Shown: piece by piece, positions 37,490 to 46,952 of the stretch | Numbering within the stretch: position 1 is the first letter of the stretch | Layout: every line of letters starts with the position of its first letter | DNA from: Vannielia sp. | Lineage (GTDB): Bacteria; Pseudomonadota; Alphaproteobacteria; Rhodobacterales; Rhodobacteraceae | Reading direction: 5' to 3' | NCBI RefSeq assembly: GCF_029212645.1 | Contig: NZ_JARGND010000014.1 | Location: 1 to 64,000 of the forward strand | Length of the DNA stretch: 64,000 bases | Made by a program: the position numbers and the translations under genes | The notes under the pieces: model-generated | Told to the model about the DNA's origin: nothing | The model's database searches: none | What the model saw: only the letters and a program-made list of their open reading frames with translations

Positions 37490-38515
37490 TCAGTTGGTTG
37501 GGGCGTAGTCCGCATCATACCATGAAACAAAGGCCTTCACGCCCTCATCCAGCGAGGTTTGCGGCAGTTGTCCAACCAGCGCATTGAGCAGCCCGGTGTC
37601 TGCCCAGGTGGCCGGAACATCGCCGGGCTGCATCTCCATCAGGTTCTTCTCAGCCGTCTCGCCAAGGGCACGCTCGATAGAGGCAATGAACTCGCCCAGC
37701 TCAACCGGCGCAGCGTTGCCAATGTTCACCACACGCCAGGGCGCGACGGGTGAAACACTGTCATGCGCAATCTCGGCGCGGCCCTCTCCGGGGGCTTGCG
37801 GCGCGGCCTCGATCAGGCGGCGAATCCCCTCCACCAGATCGGTGATATAGGTGAAATCGCGGCGCATCTTGCCGTGGTTATACACATCAATCGGCTGACC
37901 TCCGCGAATCGCCTTCACGAACTTGAACAGCGCCATATCAGGCCGCCCCCACGGACCATAAACCGTGAAGAACCGGAACATGGTGATCGGCAGCCCATAC
38001 AAATGCGCGTAGCTGTGCGCCATCGCCTCATTGGCCTTCTTGGTGGCGGCGTAAAAGCTCATCTGGTGATCGGCGCGATCGGTTTCAGCGTAGGGCATCT
38101 CGGTGTTGGCGCCATAAGCCGATGAGGTTGAGGCCATCAGCATATGTTGGGGCGGGTGGGCGCGCGCGGCTTCGAGCAGGCGGAAGGTGCCAATCAGGTT
38201 GGCCTCCACATAGCTCTCCGGCGCTTCGATCGAGTAGCGCACCCCGGCCTGCGCGGCGAGGTGAATCACCACCTCTGGCGTGTGCTCGGCCATCAGCGCT
38301 TCCAGCCGCCCCGGCTCTTCCAGCCGCGCCTCAACGGCGGTGAACCCTTCAGATTGCATAAGCCGCTGGTGCCGCCGTTGCTTGAGGGTGACATCGTAGT
38401 AATCGGTCATCGCATCCAGCCCGATCACCTTGAAGCCATCGTCAAGCAGGCGGCGCGCGGTGTGGTAGCCAATAAACCCGGCGGTGCCGGTCACGAGGGC
38501 GGTGCGTTGAGCCAT
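37490..38515 (-). CDS. NAD-dependent epimerase, UDP-glucuronate 4-epimerase-like
   Basis: ALVTGTAGFIGYHTARRLLDDGFKVIGLDAMTDYYDVTLKQRRHQRL; MLMASTSSAYGANTEMPYAETDRADHQMSFYAATKKANEAMAHSY. Confidence 0.92.
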   Translation of the reverse strand: MAQRTALVTGTAGFIGYHTARRLLDDGFKVIGLDAMTDYYDVTLKQRRHQRLMQSEGFTAVEARLEEPGRLEALMAEHTPEVVIHLAAQAGVRYSIEAPESYVEANLIGTFRLLEAARAHPPQHMLMASTSSAYGANTEMPYAETDRADHQMSFYAATKKANEAMAHSYAHLYGLPITMFRFFTVYGPWGRPDMALFKFVKAIRGGQPIDVYNHGKMRRDFTYITDLVEGIRRLIEAAPQAPGEGRAEIAHDSVSPVAPWRVVNIGNAAPVELGEFIASIERALGETAEKNLMEMQPGDVPATWADTGLLNALVGQLPQTSLDEGVKAFVSWYDADYAPTN

Positions 38516-38533
38516 TATTGTGATCCGTCTTTG

Positions 38534-39253
38534 TCAGGGGCGCAGCAGCGATACCGCGATATAGCCGTTGTCATTGCCCAGCCACTGGCGCGATTGCCAA
38601 ATCGTGCCGCCGCCGCTCACCCAGTAGATATTGGTGAATGTGGTGCCGCCACTGGTACTGCGGCAGATTTCGATCATCCGTTGCGTCTGCACATTGCCGC
38701 GTGTGGCGGTGGGGATGGTCTCGGCCTGATCGCGGCTGACACGGCAGGCAAAACTCAGCCCAACCTCCTGCCAATCGCCCGTCAAAAAGCGCATCACCCG
38801 CTGGCCTTGCCCGGCGCTGCGGGCGCGCACCAGCCGGGCGGTTTCATCCACGCTGGAGGACATCAGATCACCCCCCAACCCCCGGCTGGAGGTGATGATC
38901 CCGCCGCGCAGCGTGAGCGTTTGCCGCTCTGTGGTGGTGTAGGTCATGTAGCCTGCGCGGTTTTCCTGCTCACCGAGCACTGCCACCTGCTTGCCGTCGT
39001 TCAGCAGCGCCAGCAGCGCCGATCCCTTCACCCGCTTCAGCGCCAGCGGCACCAGTTGCGCTACTTGTGCGTCTGTCTGGGCACCGCCCTTGTTGTCCCC
39101 CTTCGAAACGGTCTTGCGCAGCACCTGCGTGATGTCTTTCAGCAGCGTATTGCCCGCGCCCCGGTTCGGGTCATTGCCGCAGCCCGCAAGGGCGAGGGTC
39201 AACGCAAGGGGCAGGGCCAGAAACGCGCGGGTCAGGGTCATCTGTTTCATCAT
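38534..39253 (-). CDS. YjbF-family (group 4 capsule-like) lipoprotein
   Basis: Lipobox ALAGCGND; GGIITSSRGLGGDLMSSSVDETARLV typical of YjbF/GfcB. Confidence 0.85.
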   Translation of the reverse strand: MMKQMTLTRAFLALPLALTLALAGCGNDPNRGAGNTLLKDITQVLRKTVSKGDNKGGAQTDAQVAQLVPLALKRVKGSALLALLNDGKQVAVLGEQENRAGYMTYTTTERQTLTLRGGIITSSRGLGGDLMSSSVDETARLVRARSAGQGQRVMRFLTGDWQEVGLSFACRVSRDQAETIPTATRGNVQTQRMIEICRSTSGGTTFTNIYWVSGGGTIWQSRQWLGNDNGYIAVSLLRP

Positions 39254-41415
39254 CTCCAGAACCGGCCCCAGCTGGCCTCAAGATCGGGCTCATGGGCCTC
39301 ACGCACGGTTTCATAAAGCCGCCCGTTCACCGATAGCTTCGCGCCACCATCGCGGCTGAGCGAGCGCAGCACAGTGCTGGACGCCGCGCGCGTCGGCTTG
39401 CCGTTGAAATAGCTCAGCGGAACGGTAATGCGGATGCCCTTGTCATAAGAGCCTTCGCCAAATTCCTCTGCGGTCACGTCGGTCTTGGTCACATAGGCCC
39501 CAATCCGCCAGCCGTTGGCAAACTCGCGGTCAATCGCCAGGGTCGCCCCCCAGTCACCGGCCAGGTAGCGGCCCACATCAAGCGTACCGTGAAAGCCGTT
39601 GCCAAAGGCATAGTAGGCCGAGGCATGGCCGGTCACGACCTCATAATCGAGAAACGAGAATTGCTGATCGTAATCGCGCTGCTTCACCCAGTTCACCTCG
39701 GCGCCAAAGGCAAGGCGGCTATCAACCGGTTTCCACAAAACCTCACCAGACACACCGGCAAACATCGGCTCAAGCAGGCCCGCGGTAAGGCGGCTGTAAA
39801 GGTCGGGTCCGGGGCGGCCATAGTGGGCAAGCGTCAGGTGGGAAATCGCGGTTTCACCTTCGGCCGCGTATAGCGCCGCATCAGAGCGCACATGCTGCAA
39901 TACCGAGTTTGAGGTCTGGTCACTATCTTCAATGTTGCCCGCCAGCTTTTGCACAATCGCCCCCGAAAGCACGAGGCCGGGGCTAATGTCATACTGCGCG
40001 GCAAATTGCACCCCAAGCTGCCCGCGCACCGGCTCATCGGGATCAAACGCCGAGAAGGTCACACTTGGGCTGACCGACCATGTAAACCGCGGGTATTGGC
40101 CATCCGCAGCCACCAGATTTGCGGGCGCGGGGCCTGCGGCATCTTCAACTCTGGCACGCGCCAGGATCGCGGAGGAGGGCGCTTGCTCCAGCGCCTCCAG
40201 ATCGCTGCGCTTCAGCGTTACCTTCGATCTCGGTACACCGTTGGAAACCGGCACCAGCACAAAGGTTTCAACCGAGGCGGGCAAGGCGCGGGTCATGATC
40301 CGCGCGGTGCGGCCAATCGCCTGCGGCTCGGCCCCGTAGCGGTTGTTGCGGTAGCGCACTTCGGCACGGGTGCCGCTCACGGCGAGCGATTCCAGCGTTA
40401 CGCCTTCCTTGGCCATCGCCTTTGAAAGCACCCGCCGGATTGCCGGGGCCGAGGTGCTGTCAGCCGCCCAATCCTGGCTCCATGCGTCCGGGTCAGAGCG
40501 CCGCGCCGGGCGTCCGCCCACAGGCAAGGGCGCGTTCTCGTTTGCGGCCCCTGCGGCGGGTTTGCGCGGGTTGGCCGAAAAGCTGAGCTGCACCGCCATC
40601 TCCGAGCCGCGCAAGTAGGCCGCCTGCACATGCACATTGTCACGGACGCGATAATCCACGCCAAAGTTCCACGCGCTTTCAGGCTCGATGAAGGTATTGC
40701 CAGCCTCGTCATCATATCCTGCGGTCGAGTATTCGGCCTTCAGGGTCAGCCGGTCACTGGCCTGCCACGAGATGCCGCCAAACACCGCCGCATCCCCCTT
40801 GAACCAGCTTCCCGCATTCAAATCGCCGCCCTCTTCGCCCGGCACATAGGCGTCGCGCACCGCGTCCGAAAAGCCAAGCCCGCCGTATTTGGCCAAGCCC
40901 CCCCAGCCAAGGCCCGCCGAAACGCGCAGGTTGGGCAGCACCGATTTGGTGGCCACGATATACTCACCGCTGTAAATCCCGGTGCCCAGAAAGTCTTGCA
41001 GGCCAACCGCGACGGCAGGGCGATATTGCCCCTCATCCAGCAGTTGGAATTTCAGATCAAAGCTGCGGTCAAACAGATCGTCGCCATCGGCGTAGTAGCC
41101 CGTAAAGCGCGAGTAGCGGAAGCTCCCGGTCACGCGCGGCGCGATCTGAAAAGTCAGCGTGTTGCGCATCTGATCACCAATGCGGGTGACGCTGGCGGTG
41201 ATTTGCGCATCTTCCTGCATCTCGGCGCTCGGCATCTGCAACAGGCCCGGCGTGCCAAACAGGTTCAGGCTTTCCGTTATCAACGGTTCAGGCGAAGCCG
41301 GGCTCGCCAGCCCCAAGACCAGCGCCGCCATGCTCCCTGAGCTGCTCCACCGCAGAATTTGTGCCAAAACCTGCCCCTTTTGCCCGCGTTTCATCCCGTG
41401 GGTCACTATAGCCAC
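39250..41415 (-). CDS. YjbH-family outer membrane polysaccharide protein
   Basis: NLFGTPGLLQMPSAEMQEDAQITASVTRIGDQMRNTLTFQIAPRVTGSFRYSRF; C-term VPLSYFNGKPTRAASSTVLRSLSRDGGAKL. Confidence 0.88.
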   Translation of the reverse strand: MAIVTHGMKRGQKGQVLAQILRWSSSGSMAALVLGLASPASPEPLITESLNLFGTPGLLQMPSAEMQEDAQITASVTRIGDQMRNTLTFQIAPRVTGSFRYSRFTGYYADGDDLFDRSFDLKFQLLDEGQYRPAVAVGLQDFLGTGIYSGEYIVATKSVLPNLRVSAGLGWGGLAKYGGLGFSDAVRDAYVPGEEGGDLNAGSWFKGDAAVFGGISWQASDRLTLKAEYSTAGYDDEAGNTFIEPESAWNFGVDYRVRDNVHVQAAYLRGSEMAVQLSFSANPRKPAAGAANENAPLPVGGRPARRSDPDAWSQDWAADSTSAPAIRRVLSKAMAKEGVTLESLAVSGTRAEVRYRNNRYGAEPQAIGRTARIMTRALPASVETFVLVPVSNGVPRSKVTLKRSDLEALEQAPSSAILARARVEDAAGPAPANLVAADGQYPRFTWSVSPSVTFSAFDPDEPVRGQLGVQFAAQYDISPGLVLSGAIVQKLAGNIEDSDQTSNSVLQHVRSDAALYAAEGETAISHLTLAHYGRPGPDLYSRLTAGLLEPMFAGVSGEVLWKPVDSRLAFGAEVNWVKQRDYDQQFSFLDYEVVTGHASAYYAFGNGFHGTLDVGRYLAGDWGATLAIDREFANGWRIGAYVTKTDVTAEEFGEGSYDKGIRITVPLSYFNGKPTRAASSTVLRSLSRDGGAKLSVNGRLYETVREAHEPDLEASWGRFWR

Positions 41416-41496
41416 GCGGCGCGGCGCACAAAGACAAAGGCCACGCGTCGTGCAAAATGTCGCTTAATGTCGCTCACCTGCATCGCCATCGGTGGG

Positions 41497-42981
41497 TTAA
41501 TCGGCCCAGCAATCCCCCGGCACCAGCCACACGGCTTGCGGCCGCTTGCGATAGGCCCCCTGCGTGGGCTGCAAGGTGCCAATCTCCCTGGCCCCTTCGC
41601 AGGCGGGCGGCCCTGCCTGCGCGGTGACAAAAAGCACCTCGCCCGCGCCGCCGGGATAGCTCATATGCTGCACATAATGGTTGGGCGGGCGGCCCGGTTG
41701 CGGTTTGGCAAACACCGCCACACCCTCGGGCGCCGGGCTGCTCACCCCTTGCCCCTGCACGCGGTAAACAAGGTCGGCCAGCACGTCGCGGTCATCGGCA
41801 ACCACCGTGCTCACCCCCGCCATTTTGGCCAGCTCAAACACCTGCGTGCTCATCGCCTCGCGGCCCACATAGCGGCCCAGCAACAGCGTTTTGCCATCAA
41901 GGCTCAGGTGGCTGGCCTGCGTGGTGGCCAGCGGCAAAATCACCGCGAAAGCCGCGCCAATCGCAAGGCTCGCGCCTATCCACAGCCGCCCCGCGCGCAG
42001 CAGCGCAGGCGCGGCCACAAGGCTTGCGGCCAGATAGGCGGCAGCGGCCCAGTTGGCATAGGCTTTTGAAAGCAGCGCCTGCCCGCAGACCAGCAGCACA
42101 ATCGGCACGGCAAACCACAGCAATAGCCTGGTCGCCTCTTCCTGCCGCTTCCACCGCGCCACCGCCCAGATCAGCGCGCCAAGGCACAGCGGGCCAAACA
42201 CGATGAACTGGCTGCCAAAGAACTCCCCCAGCGATCCCCAGTTGAGCGCCGCTTTTGCGCCGGGGTCGCGCACCCAATCGGCGTTGTCCATGGTGTGCTC
42301 AAAGGTCGAAAGCCCGTTCTGAATGTTCCACAGGATGTTGGGCGAGATCACCACGATTGCCGCCACCAGCGCCATCACCGCATGGCGCGGCGCGGGCCGG
42401 GCAGCGGGCATCGCAAGCGCGGCCAATGCGGCGCAGAGCACGTAATACACCCCGGCATATTTCGCCATCACCGCCGCGCCCAGCGCCACACCCGCCAGCA
42501 CCGCCGCGCCGCCGCTCTTTTCGTGCAGCACCCGCACCCAGGCCCAAAGCGCCACCGCGAGGAAGGGGAACATGATCGTATCGGTCGAGATCAAAAAGCT
42601 GCCGACGCTCACCAACGGCAGGGTGATGTAGGTTGCCGCCACCGCCAGCGCCTCTCGCCGCCCCCAAAGCTCTGCCGCCAGCCCGCCAAGGATCAGCGCG
42701 GTTGCGCCATGAAACACCGCCGCCGGGGCGCGCAGCCAAAAGGCGCTGTCGCTGCCCGCAAGCTCTGTCACGGCCCTCAGCACCCAGCCAATCAGCGGCG
42801 GCTTGGAGTAGTAGCCAAACTCGATCGACTGGCCCCAAAGCCAGTATTGCGCCTCGTCAACAAACACCTCCGCCTCGGCGAAGGGCAGCAGCGCGAGGCG
42901 AAACAGCACCACCGCACCCACCAGCGCCACCGCCGGGCCAAACCATCCGCGCCGCGCCTCAGGCATCGCGCTTCTCGGCAT
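41497..42981 (-). CDS. GT39/ArnT-like polyprenyl-phosphate-dependent glycosyltransferase
   Basis: Multiple TM helices; VDEAQYWLWGQSIEFGYYSKPPLIGWVLRAVTELAGSDSAFWLRAPAAVFH. Confidence 0.88.
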   Translation of the reverse strand: MPRSAMPEARRGWFGPAVALVGAVVLFRLALLPFAEAEVFVDEAQYWLWGQSIEFGYYSKPPLIGWVLRAVTELAGSDSAFWLRAPAAVFHGATALILGGLAAELWGRREALAVAATYITLPLVSVGSFLISTDTIMFPFLAVALWAWVRVLHEKSGGAAVLAGVALGAAVMAKYAGVYYVLCAALAALAMPAARPAPRHAVMALVAAIVVISPNILWNIQNGLSTFEHTMDNADWVRDPGAKAALNWGSLGEFFGSQFIVFGPLCLGALIWAVARWKRQEEATRLLLWFAVPIVLLVCGQALLSKAYANWAAAAYLAASLVAAPALLRAGRLWIGASLAIGAAFAVILPLATTQASHLSLDGKTLLLGRYVGREAMSTQVFELAKMAGVSTVVADDRDVLADLVYRVQGQGVSSPAPEGVAVFAKPQPGRPPNHYVQHMSYPGGAGEVLFVTAQAGPPACEGAREIGTLQPTQGAYRKRPQAVWLVPGDCWAD

Positions 42982-43270
42982 AAATCAGGTAAAGATTGCG
43001 CAGGTAAATGAAGAGCCCCATCGACTGGCCAAGCACAAATACCGGGTCTTGCCGATAAAGCGCATAAGCCAGCAGCACCGCCCCGCCGCCGATGGAAAAC
43101 CACCAGAAGGCCAGCGGCACCACCGAGCGGCGCGCCCGCTCACTGGCGATCCACTGCACCAGAAACCGGCCCGTGAACAAAAGCTGCCCGCCAAGCCCGA
43201 TCAGCACCCACCAGAACTCGACCCAAGTGTCGACGTGCAGCATCCCGAACAGCCACTCAGCCATCCTCAC
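42959..43270 (-). CDS. Lipid-A-disaccharide synthase N-terminal domain (LAB_N)-like membrane protein
   Basis: WVLIGLGGQLLFTGRFLVQWIASERARRSVVPLAFWWFSIGGGAVLLAYALYRQDPVFVLGQSMGLFIYLRNLYLIY. Confidence 0.9.
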   Translation of the reverse strand: MRMAEWLFGMLHVDTWVEFWWVLIGLGGQLLFTGRFLVQWIASERARRSVVPLAFWWFSIGGGAVLLAYALYRQDPVFVLGQSMGLFIYLRNLYLIYAEKRDA

Positions 43271-44021
43271 CGCCCCCGGGTTTCACCTCTTCGGGGGCTT
43301 GCGTCTTGCGGCGGCGGATCAACCACGCCACGCCCAGCAAATCCGACACGCCCACAATCGCGCGGCCAAAGTTGGTGTATTTCGATTGCCCCGCCGCGCG
43401 TTCGGCGTGGGTCACATCCACCAGCGCAATCTCCCAGCCGTCACGCTTGAACAGCGCGGGCAGATAGCGGTGCATATGGTTGAAAAACGGCAAGCCCAGA
43501 AAGGCATCGCGGCGAAAGCCCTTCAAGCCGCAGCCGGTATCGCGCGTGCCGTCCTTCAGGATCCTGGCCCGCAGGCCATTGGCCAGCTTCGAGGCCCAGC
43601 GCTTGCTCGCGGTATCCTGCCGCGCCACTCGCTGCCCGGCCACCAGCGCCAGCTTACCGATGTCATCGGCGAGCAGCGGCTTGAACAGTTTTGGCAGTTG
43701 GTCCGGCGGGTTTTGCCCGTCACCGTCCAGCGTGCAAATGATCTCGCCCCTGGCCGCCCTCACGCCCGAATGCACCGCCGCGCTTTGGCCCGCCGGGGCC
43801 GCGTGGCGCAGCACCCGCACCCTCGGGTCCGCCCTGGCCAAGCCCTCAAGCACCGCTCCGGTGCCATCGGTCGAGCCATCGTTCACCGCGACCACCTCGA
43901 ACGCCACGCCTTCGCCCTCGCAGGCGGCGCAAATGCCCTTGATCAGCGGAGACGCGTTTTCGGCCTCGTTCATCATCGGGATCACGACGGATATCCGGGG
44001 AAGGCTCCCGCCCGCGCTCAT
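43257..44021 (-). CDS. Dolichyl-phosphate-mannose synthase-like GT2
   Basis: ISVVIPMMNEAENASPLIKGICAACEGEGVAFEVVAVNDGSTDGTGAVLE; GEIICTLDGDGQNPPDQLPKL; start at MSAGGSLPR. Confidence 0.92.
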   Translation of the reverse strand: MSAGGSLPRISVVIPMMNEAENASPLIKGICAACEGEGVAFEVVAVNDGSTDGTGAVLEGLARADPRVRVLRHAAPAGQSAAVHSGVRAARGEIICTLDGDGQNPPDQLPKLFKPLLADDIGKLALVAGQRVARQDTASKRWASKLANGLRARILKDGTRDTGCGLKGFRRDAFLGLPFFNHMHRYLPALFKRDGWEIALVDVTHAERAAGQSKYTNFGRAIVGVSDLLGVAWLIRRRKTQAPEEVKPGGGEDG

Positions 44022-44028
44022 GGCGGCG

Positions 44029-45093
44029 TCAGCTCCGCACCAGCGTGTCGCCCAGCGCCAGCACCGGCTCCAGCACGATCGTGGTGCCACCGCCCTCGCC
44101 CGCCGCATCGCCACTTTCGTTGCGCTCTTGCACGATCCGGGCCGCAGCTTCGCCGATCTCGCGGCGGCAGGCGTCCATGGTGGCGAGCTTTTGCGGGAAG
44201 GCATCCAGCATCTCAACCCCGTTAAAGCCCGCCAACCCCACTTCGCCCGGCACGTCAATTCCGGCGGTGAGGCAATGCAGCATCCCGCCCGCGCCGATCA
44301 TGTCATTGGAATAATAGATGAAATCCAGCTCCGGCGTGCGCTTCAGCATGGTTTCGGTCATCTGGCGGCCCTTGGCGAGGCCCGAGCCACCAGCGTAAAA
44401 TTTCTTGTCGATGATCTCCAGCCCAGCCTTCGCCAACCCGCCGGTGAAGCCCTCAAACCGCTTCCTTGCGCGGTGGTCGAGCGGCATCTTGGTGCCTGCA
44501 AACCCTATGTTCTTGTAGCCCGCCCCGGCAATCGCCTCGGCCATCATGCGGCCCGCGCGGCGGTGCGAAATGCCCACCATGCTGTCAATCGGCTCACCGT
44601 CCACATCCATGATCTCAACCACCGGGCAATCGGCGTTGCCCAGCATGGCGCGCGCCGCCTCGGTATGCTCCAGCCCGGCAATGATCACCCCCGAGGGCCG
44701 CCAGGACAGCATCTCATACAGCACCTTCTCGGCCCGTTCCGGCTTGTAGTTGGTGACACCCACCACCGGCTGAAGCTCGGTATCCGCCAGCACATTGCCG
44801 ATCCCTGTCATCACCTCGGGGAACACCATGTTGGAAAGCGACGGGATGATCACCGCCACAAGGTTCACCCGGCTTGAGGCCAGCGCCCCGGCGATCTTGT
44901 TGGGCACGTAACCCAGCCGCTTGGCGGCGGCGAGCACCTTTTCGCGGGTGGCCTGGCTCACATCGCCCCGGTTGCGCAACACACGGCTCACCGTCATCTC
45001 GCTCACACCGCTGGCTTCAGACACATCGCGCAGGGTGAGCGGGCGGCGGGGGGGCTTGGTGGGTTTGGGCATGTCGGTTGGCACGTTGGGCAC
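44029..45093 (-). CDS. LacI-family transcriptional regulator
   Basis: LTLRDVSEASGVSEMTVSRVLRNRGDVSQATREKVLAAAKRLGYVPNKIAGALAS. Confidence 0.95.
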   Translation of the reverse strand: MPNVPTDMPKPTKPPRRPLTLRDVSEASGVSEMTVSRVLRNRGDVSQATREKVLAAAKRLGYVPNKIAGALASSRVNLVAVIIPSLSNMVFPEVMTGIGNVLADTELQPVVGVTNYKPERAEKVLYEMLSWRPSGVIIAGLEHTEAARAMLGNADCPVVEIMDVDGEPIDSMVGISHRRAGRMMAEAIAGAGYKNIGFAGTKMPLDHRARKRFEGFTGGLAKAGLEIIDKKFYAGGSGLAKGRQMTETMLKRTPELDFIYYSNDMIGAGGMLHCLTAGIDVPGEVGLAGFNGVEMLDAFPQKLATMDACRREIGEAAARIVQERNESGDAAGEGGGTTIVLEPVLALGDTLVRS

Positions 45094-45350
45094 CTTTCTC
45101 GGAGCTGTTACGCCTTGATTATCCCCATTTGCGCCCGCTGTCCAAGCGGTAGCCGTCCGCCCCGGCCAATGCCGCCCATCATGGTGGCGGTTTCAGGGCC
45201 AAACCCTGCTTCCGCAGACCTCATCCACGGGGGAAAACACGCATAAACGCGGTTCAGGCAGATCAGCAACGCCACACCTATTGCAGCGGGGTCGCGGCGG
45301 TAAATCTGGTTCGCAAGGCAAGCCCGGCGCCTCTTGGGCGCGCTCCGGCC

Positions 45351-46067
45351 TCACCCAATGCCGCCCTCCGGCTCAATCGTGCCGCGCTTGGCCAAAGCGC
45401 GGGCCAGCAGCCACACGCCCAGCGCCCAGGCCGCGCCCAGCATCCAGCCGGCCAACACGTCAGAGGGCCAATGCACGCCCAGATACACCCGGCTAAGCCC
45501 CACCATCACCGTCACCACAATTGCCGCCGCAAAGTAAAACACCTTCAGCCGCATTCGCTTTTCCACCCGCGCGATCATCACCGCAATTGTCAGGTAGGTG
45601 ACCGCCGCCATCATCGAATGCCCCGAGGGGAAGGAGGCCGTTGCCGCATCCACCGCATGTGGCACCAGGTCGGGCCTTGGCCGCGAGAACCCCGTTTTCG
45701 CAAGGTTCGAAATCAGCAAGCCACCCATCACCGCAACCCCCATGAACAGGGCCGAACTGCGCTGGCGATGCAGCAGCAACAGCATCAGCACCGTCAGGGT
45801 GATCAGCGTCAGCACACTCACCCCGCCCAGCGCCGTAAGATCGCGCATCGCGATCTCCACATGCTCGCCGCCTATCGGGTTTGAAACGTCACCGGGGGTG
45901 CGCAGCGCCAGCAGCACCCGCTCGTCAAACCCGCCCAGATCACCCTCCAGCATCTCATCGGCCAGCGCCACAAAGCTCCAGAGCGCCCCGGCCACCACAA
46001 AGATCGCCACCAACGTCACAACCTCGAAGCGCTTGAGAAAGCTGAGAAGAATGGCAGGAATTTTCAT
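45351..46067 (-). CDS. PAP2-family membrane phosphatase
   Basis: KTGFSRPRPD, ASFPSGHSMMAAVTYLT, LSRVYLGVHWPSDVLAGWMLG. Confidence 0.92.
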   Translation of the reverse strand: MKIPAILLSFLKRFEVVTLVAIFVVAGALWSFVALADEMLEGDLGGFDERVLLALRTPGDVSNPIGGEHVEIAMRDLTALGGVSVLTLITLTVLMLLLLHRQRSSALFMGVAVMGGLLISNLAKTGFSRPRPDLVPHAVDAATASFPSGHSMMAAVTYLTIAVMIARVEKRMRLKVFYFAAAIVVTVMVGLSRVYLGVHWPSDVLAGWMLGAAWALGVWLLARALAKRGTIEPEGGIG

Positions 46068-46202
46068 GGCTCGGCCCTGTAAAATTGCAATGTCACCGAA
46101 AGATCGCGGCATCAGGCGCAGAAAGCAACCGATGCGCCAGCGGGCCATCATGCAAGGACGGGGGAACCGCACATTCCCCCGGCGATCCCGTTGGGGGCGG
46201 CG

Positions 46203-46934
46203 TTAAAGCTCGATATCCGGCAGGCTATCGAGGGCCTGCCCAAGCGCCTCGCCCCACCCATCCGAGATGCGGCGAAAATCGGCATCGTCCACTTCAATCC
46301 GCTTGCTCAACCCGCTCTTCAGCGAGTTAGCTTCGTAAAGCTGCACATCCAGCGGCATCCCCACGGTGAGGTTCGCCTTGATGGTTGAATCAAAGCTCAC
46401 CATCAGCAGCTTGATCGCCTCGGCAAAGGTCATCTCCGGGCGATAGGCCCTTACCAGAATGGGCCGGCCATATTTGGTTTCCCCGATCTGAAAGAACGGC
46501 GTGTCGTCGCCCGCCTCAATGAAGTTCCCCTCGGGATAAATCATGAAAAGCCGCGGATCGCTGCCCGCGATCTGGCCGCCCAGGATCAGCGTGGCGTTGA
46601 ATTTGCTGTCAGCCCGCATTCCCACGTCGGCTTGAAGGGCAATCACATCGCGCAGACATGCCGCAATGAGCCGCGCCACCTGAAACATGCTTGGCGCTTC
46701 CAGCACCGAAGGAGAGCGCTCGCTGGGGGCCTTGGTGCGCTCTTCCAGCAGGCTCACCACCGCTTGCGTTGTAGCAAGGTTGCCCGCCGACATCAGGGTA
46801 ATCACCCGATCTCCGGGCACGTCCCACGTGTGGCTTTTCTTGAAAATGCTGATGTTATCAACGCCCGCATTGGTGCGGGTGTCCGACATGAAGACAAGCC
46901 CGCAATCGAGCTTCATTCCCACGCAATATGTCAT
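46203..46934 (-). CDS. Anbu proteasome-like peptidase
   Basis: MTYCVGMKLDCGLVFMSDTRTNAGVDNISIFKKSHTW (Ntn-type/Anbu N-terminus); operon with transglutaminase-like, alpha-E and ATP-grasp genes. Confidence 0.9.
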   Translation of the reverse strand: MTYCVGMKLDCGLVFMSDTRTNAGVDNISIFKKSHTWDVPGDRVITLMSAGNLATTQAVVSLLEERTKAPSERSPSVLEAPSMFQVARLIAACLRDVIALQADVGMRADSKFNATLILGGQIAGSDPRLFMIYPEGNFIEAGDDTPFFQIGETKYGRPILVRAYRPEMTFAEAIKLLMVSFDSTIKANLTVGMPLDVQLYEANSLKSGLSKRIEVDDADFRRISDGWGEALGQALDSLPDIEL

Positions 46935-46952
46935 TTTTGTCCTGCCCGGCTC

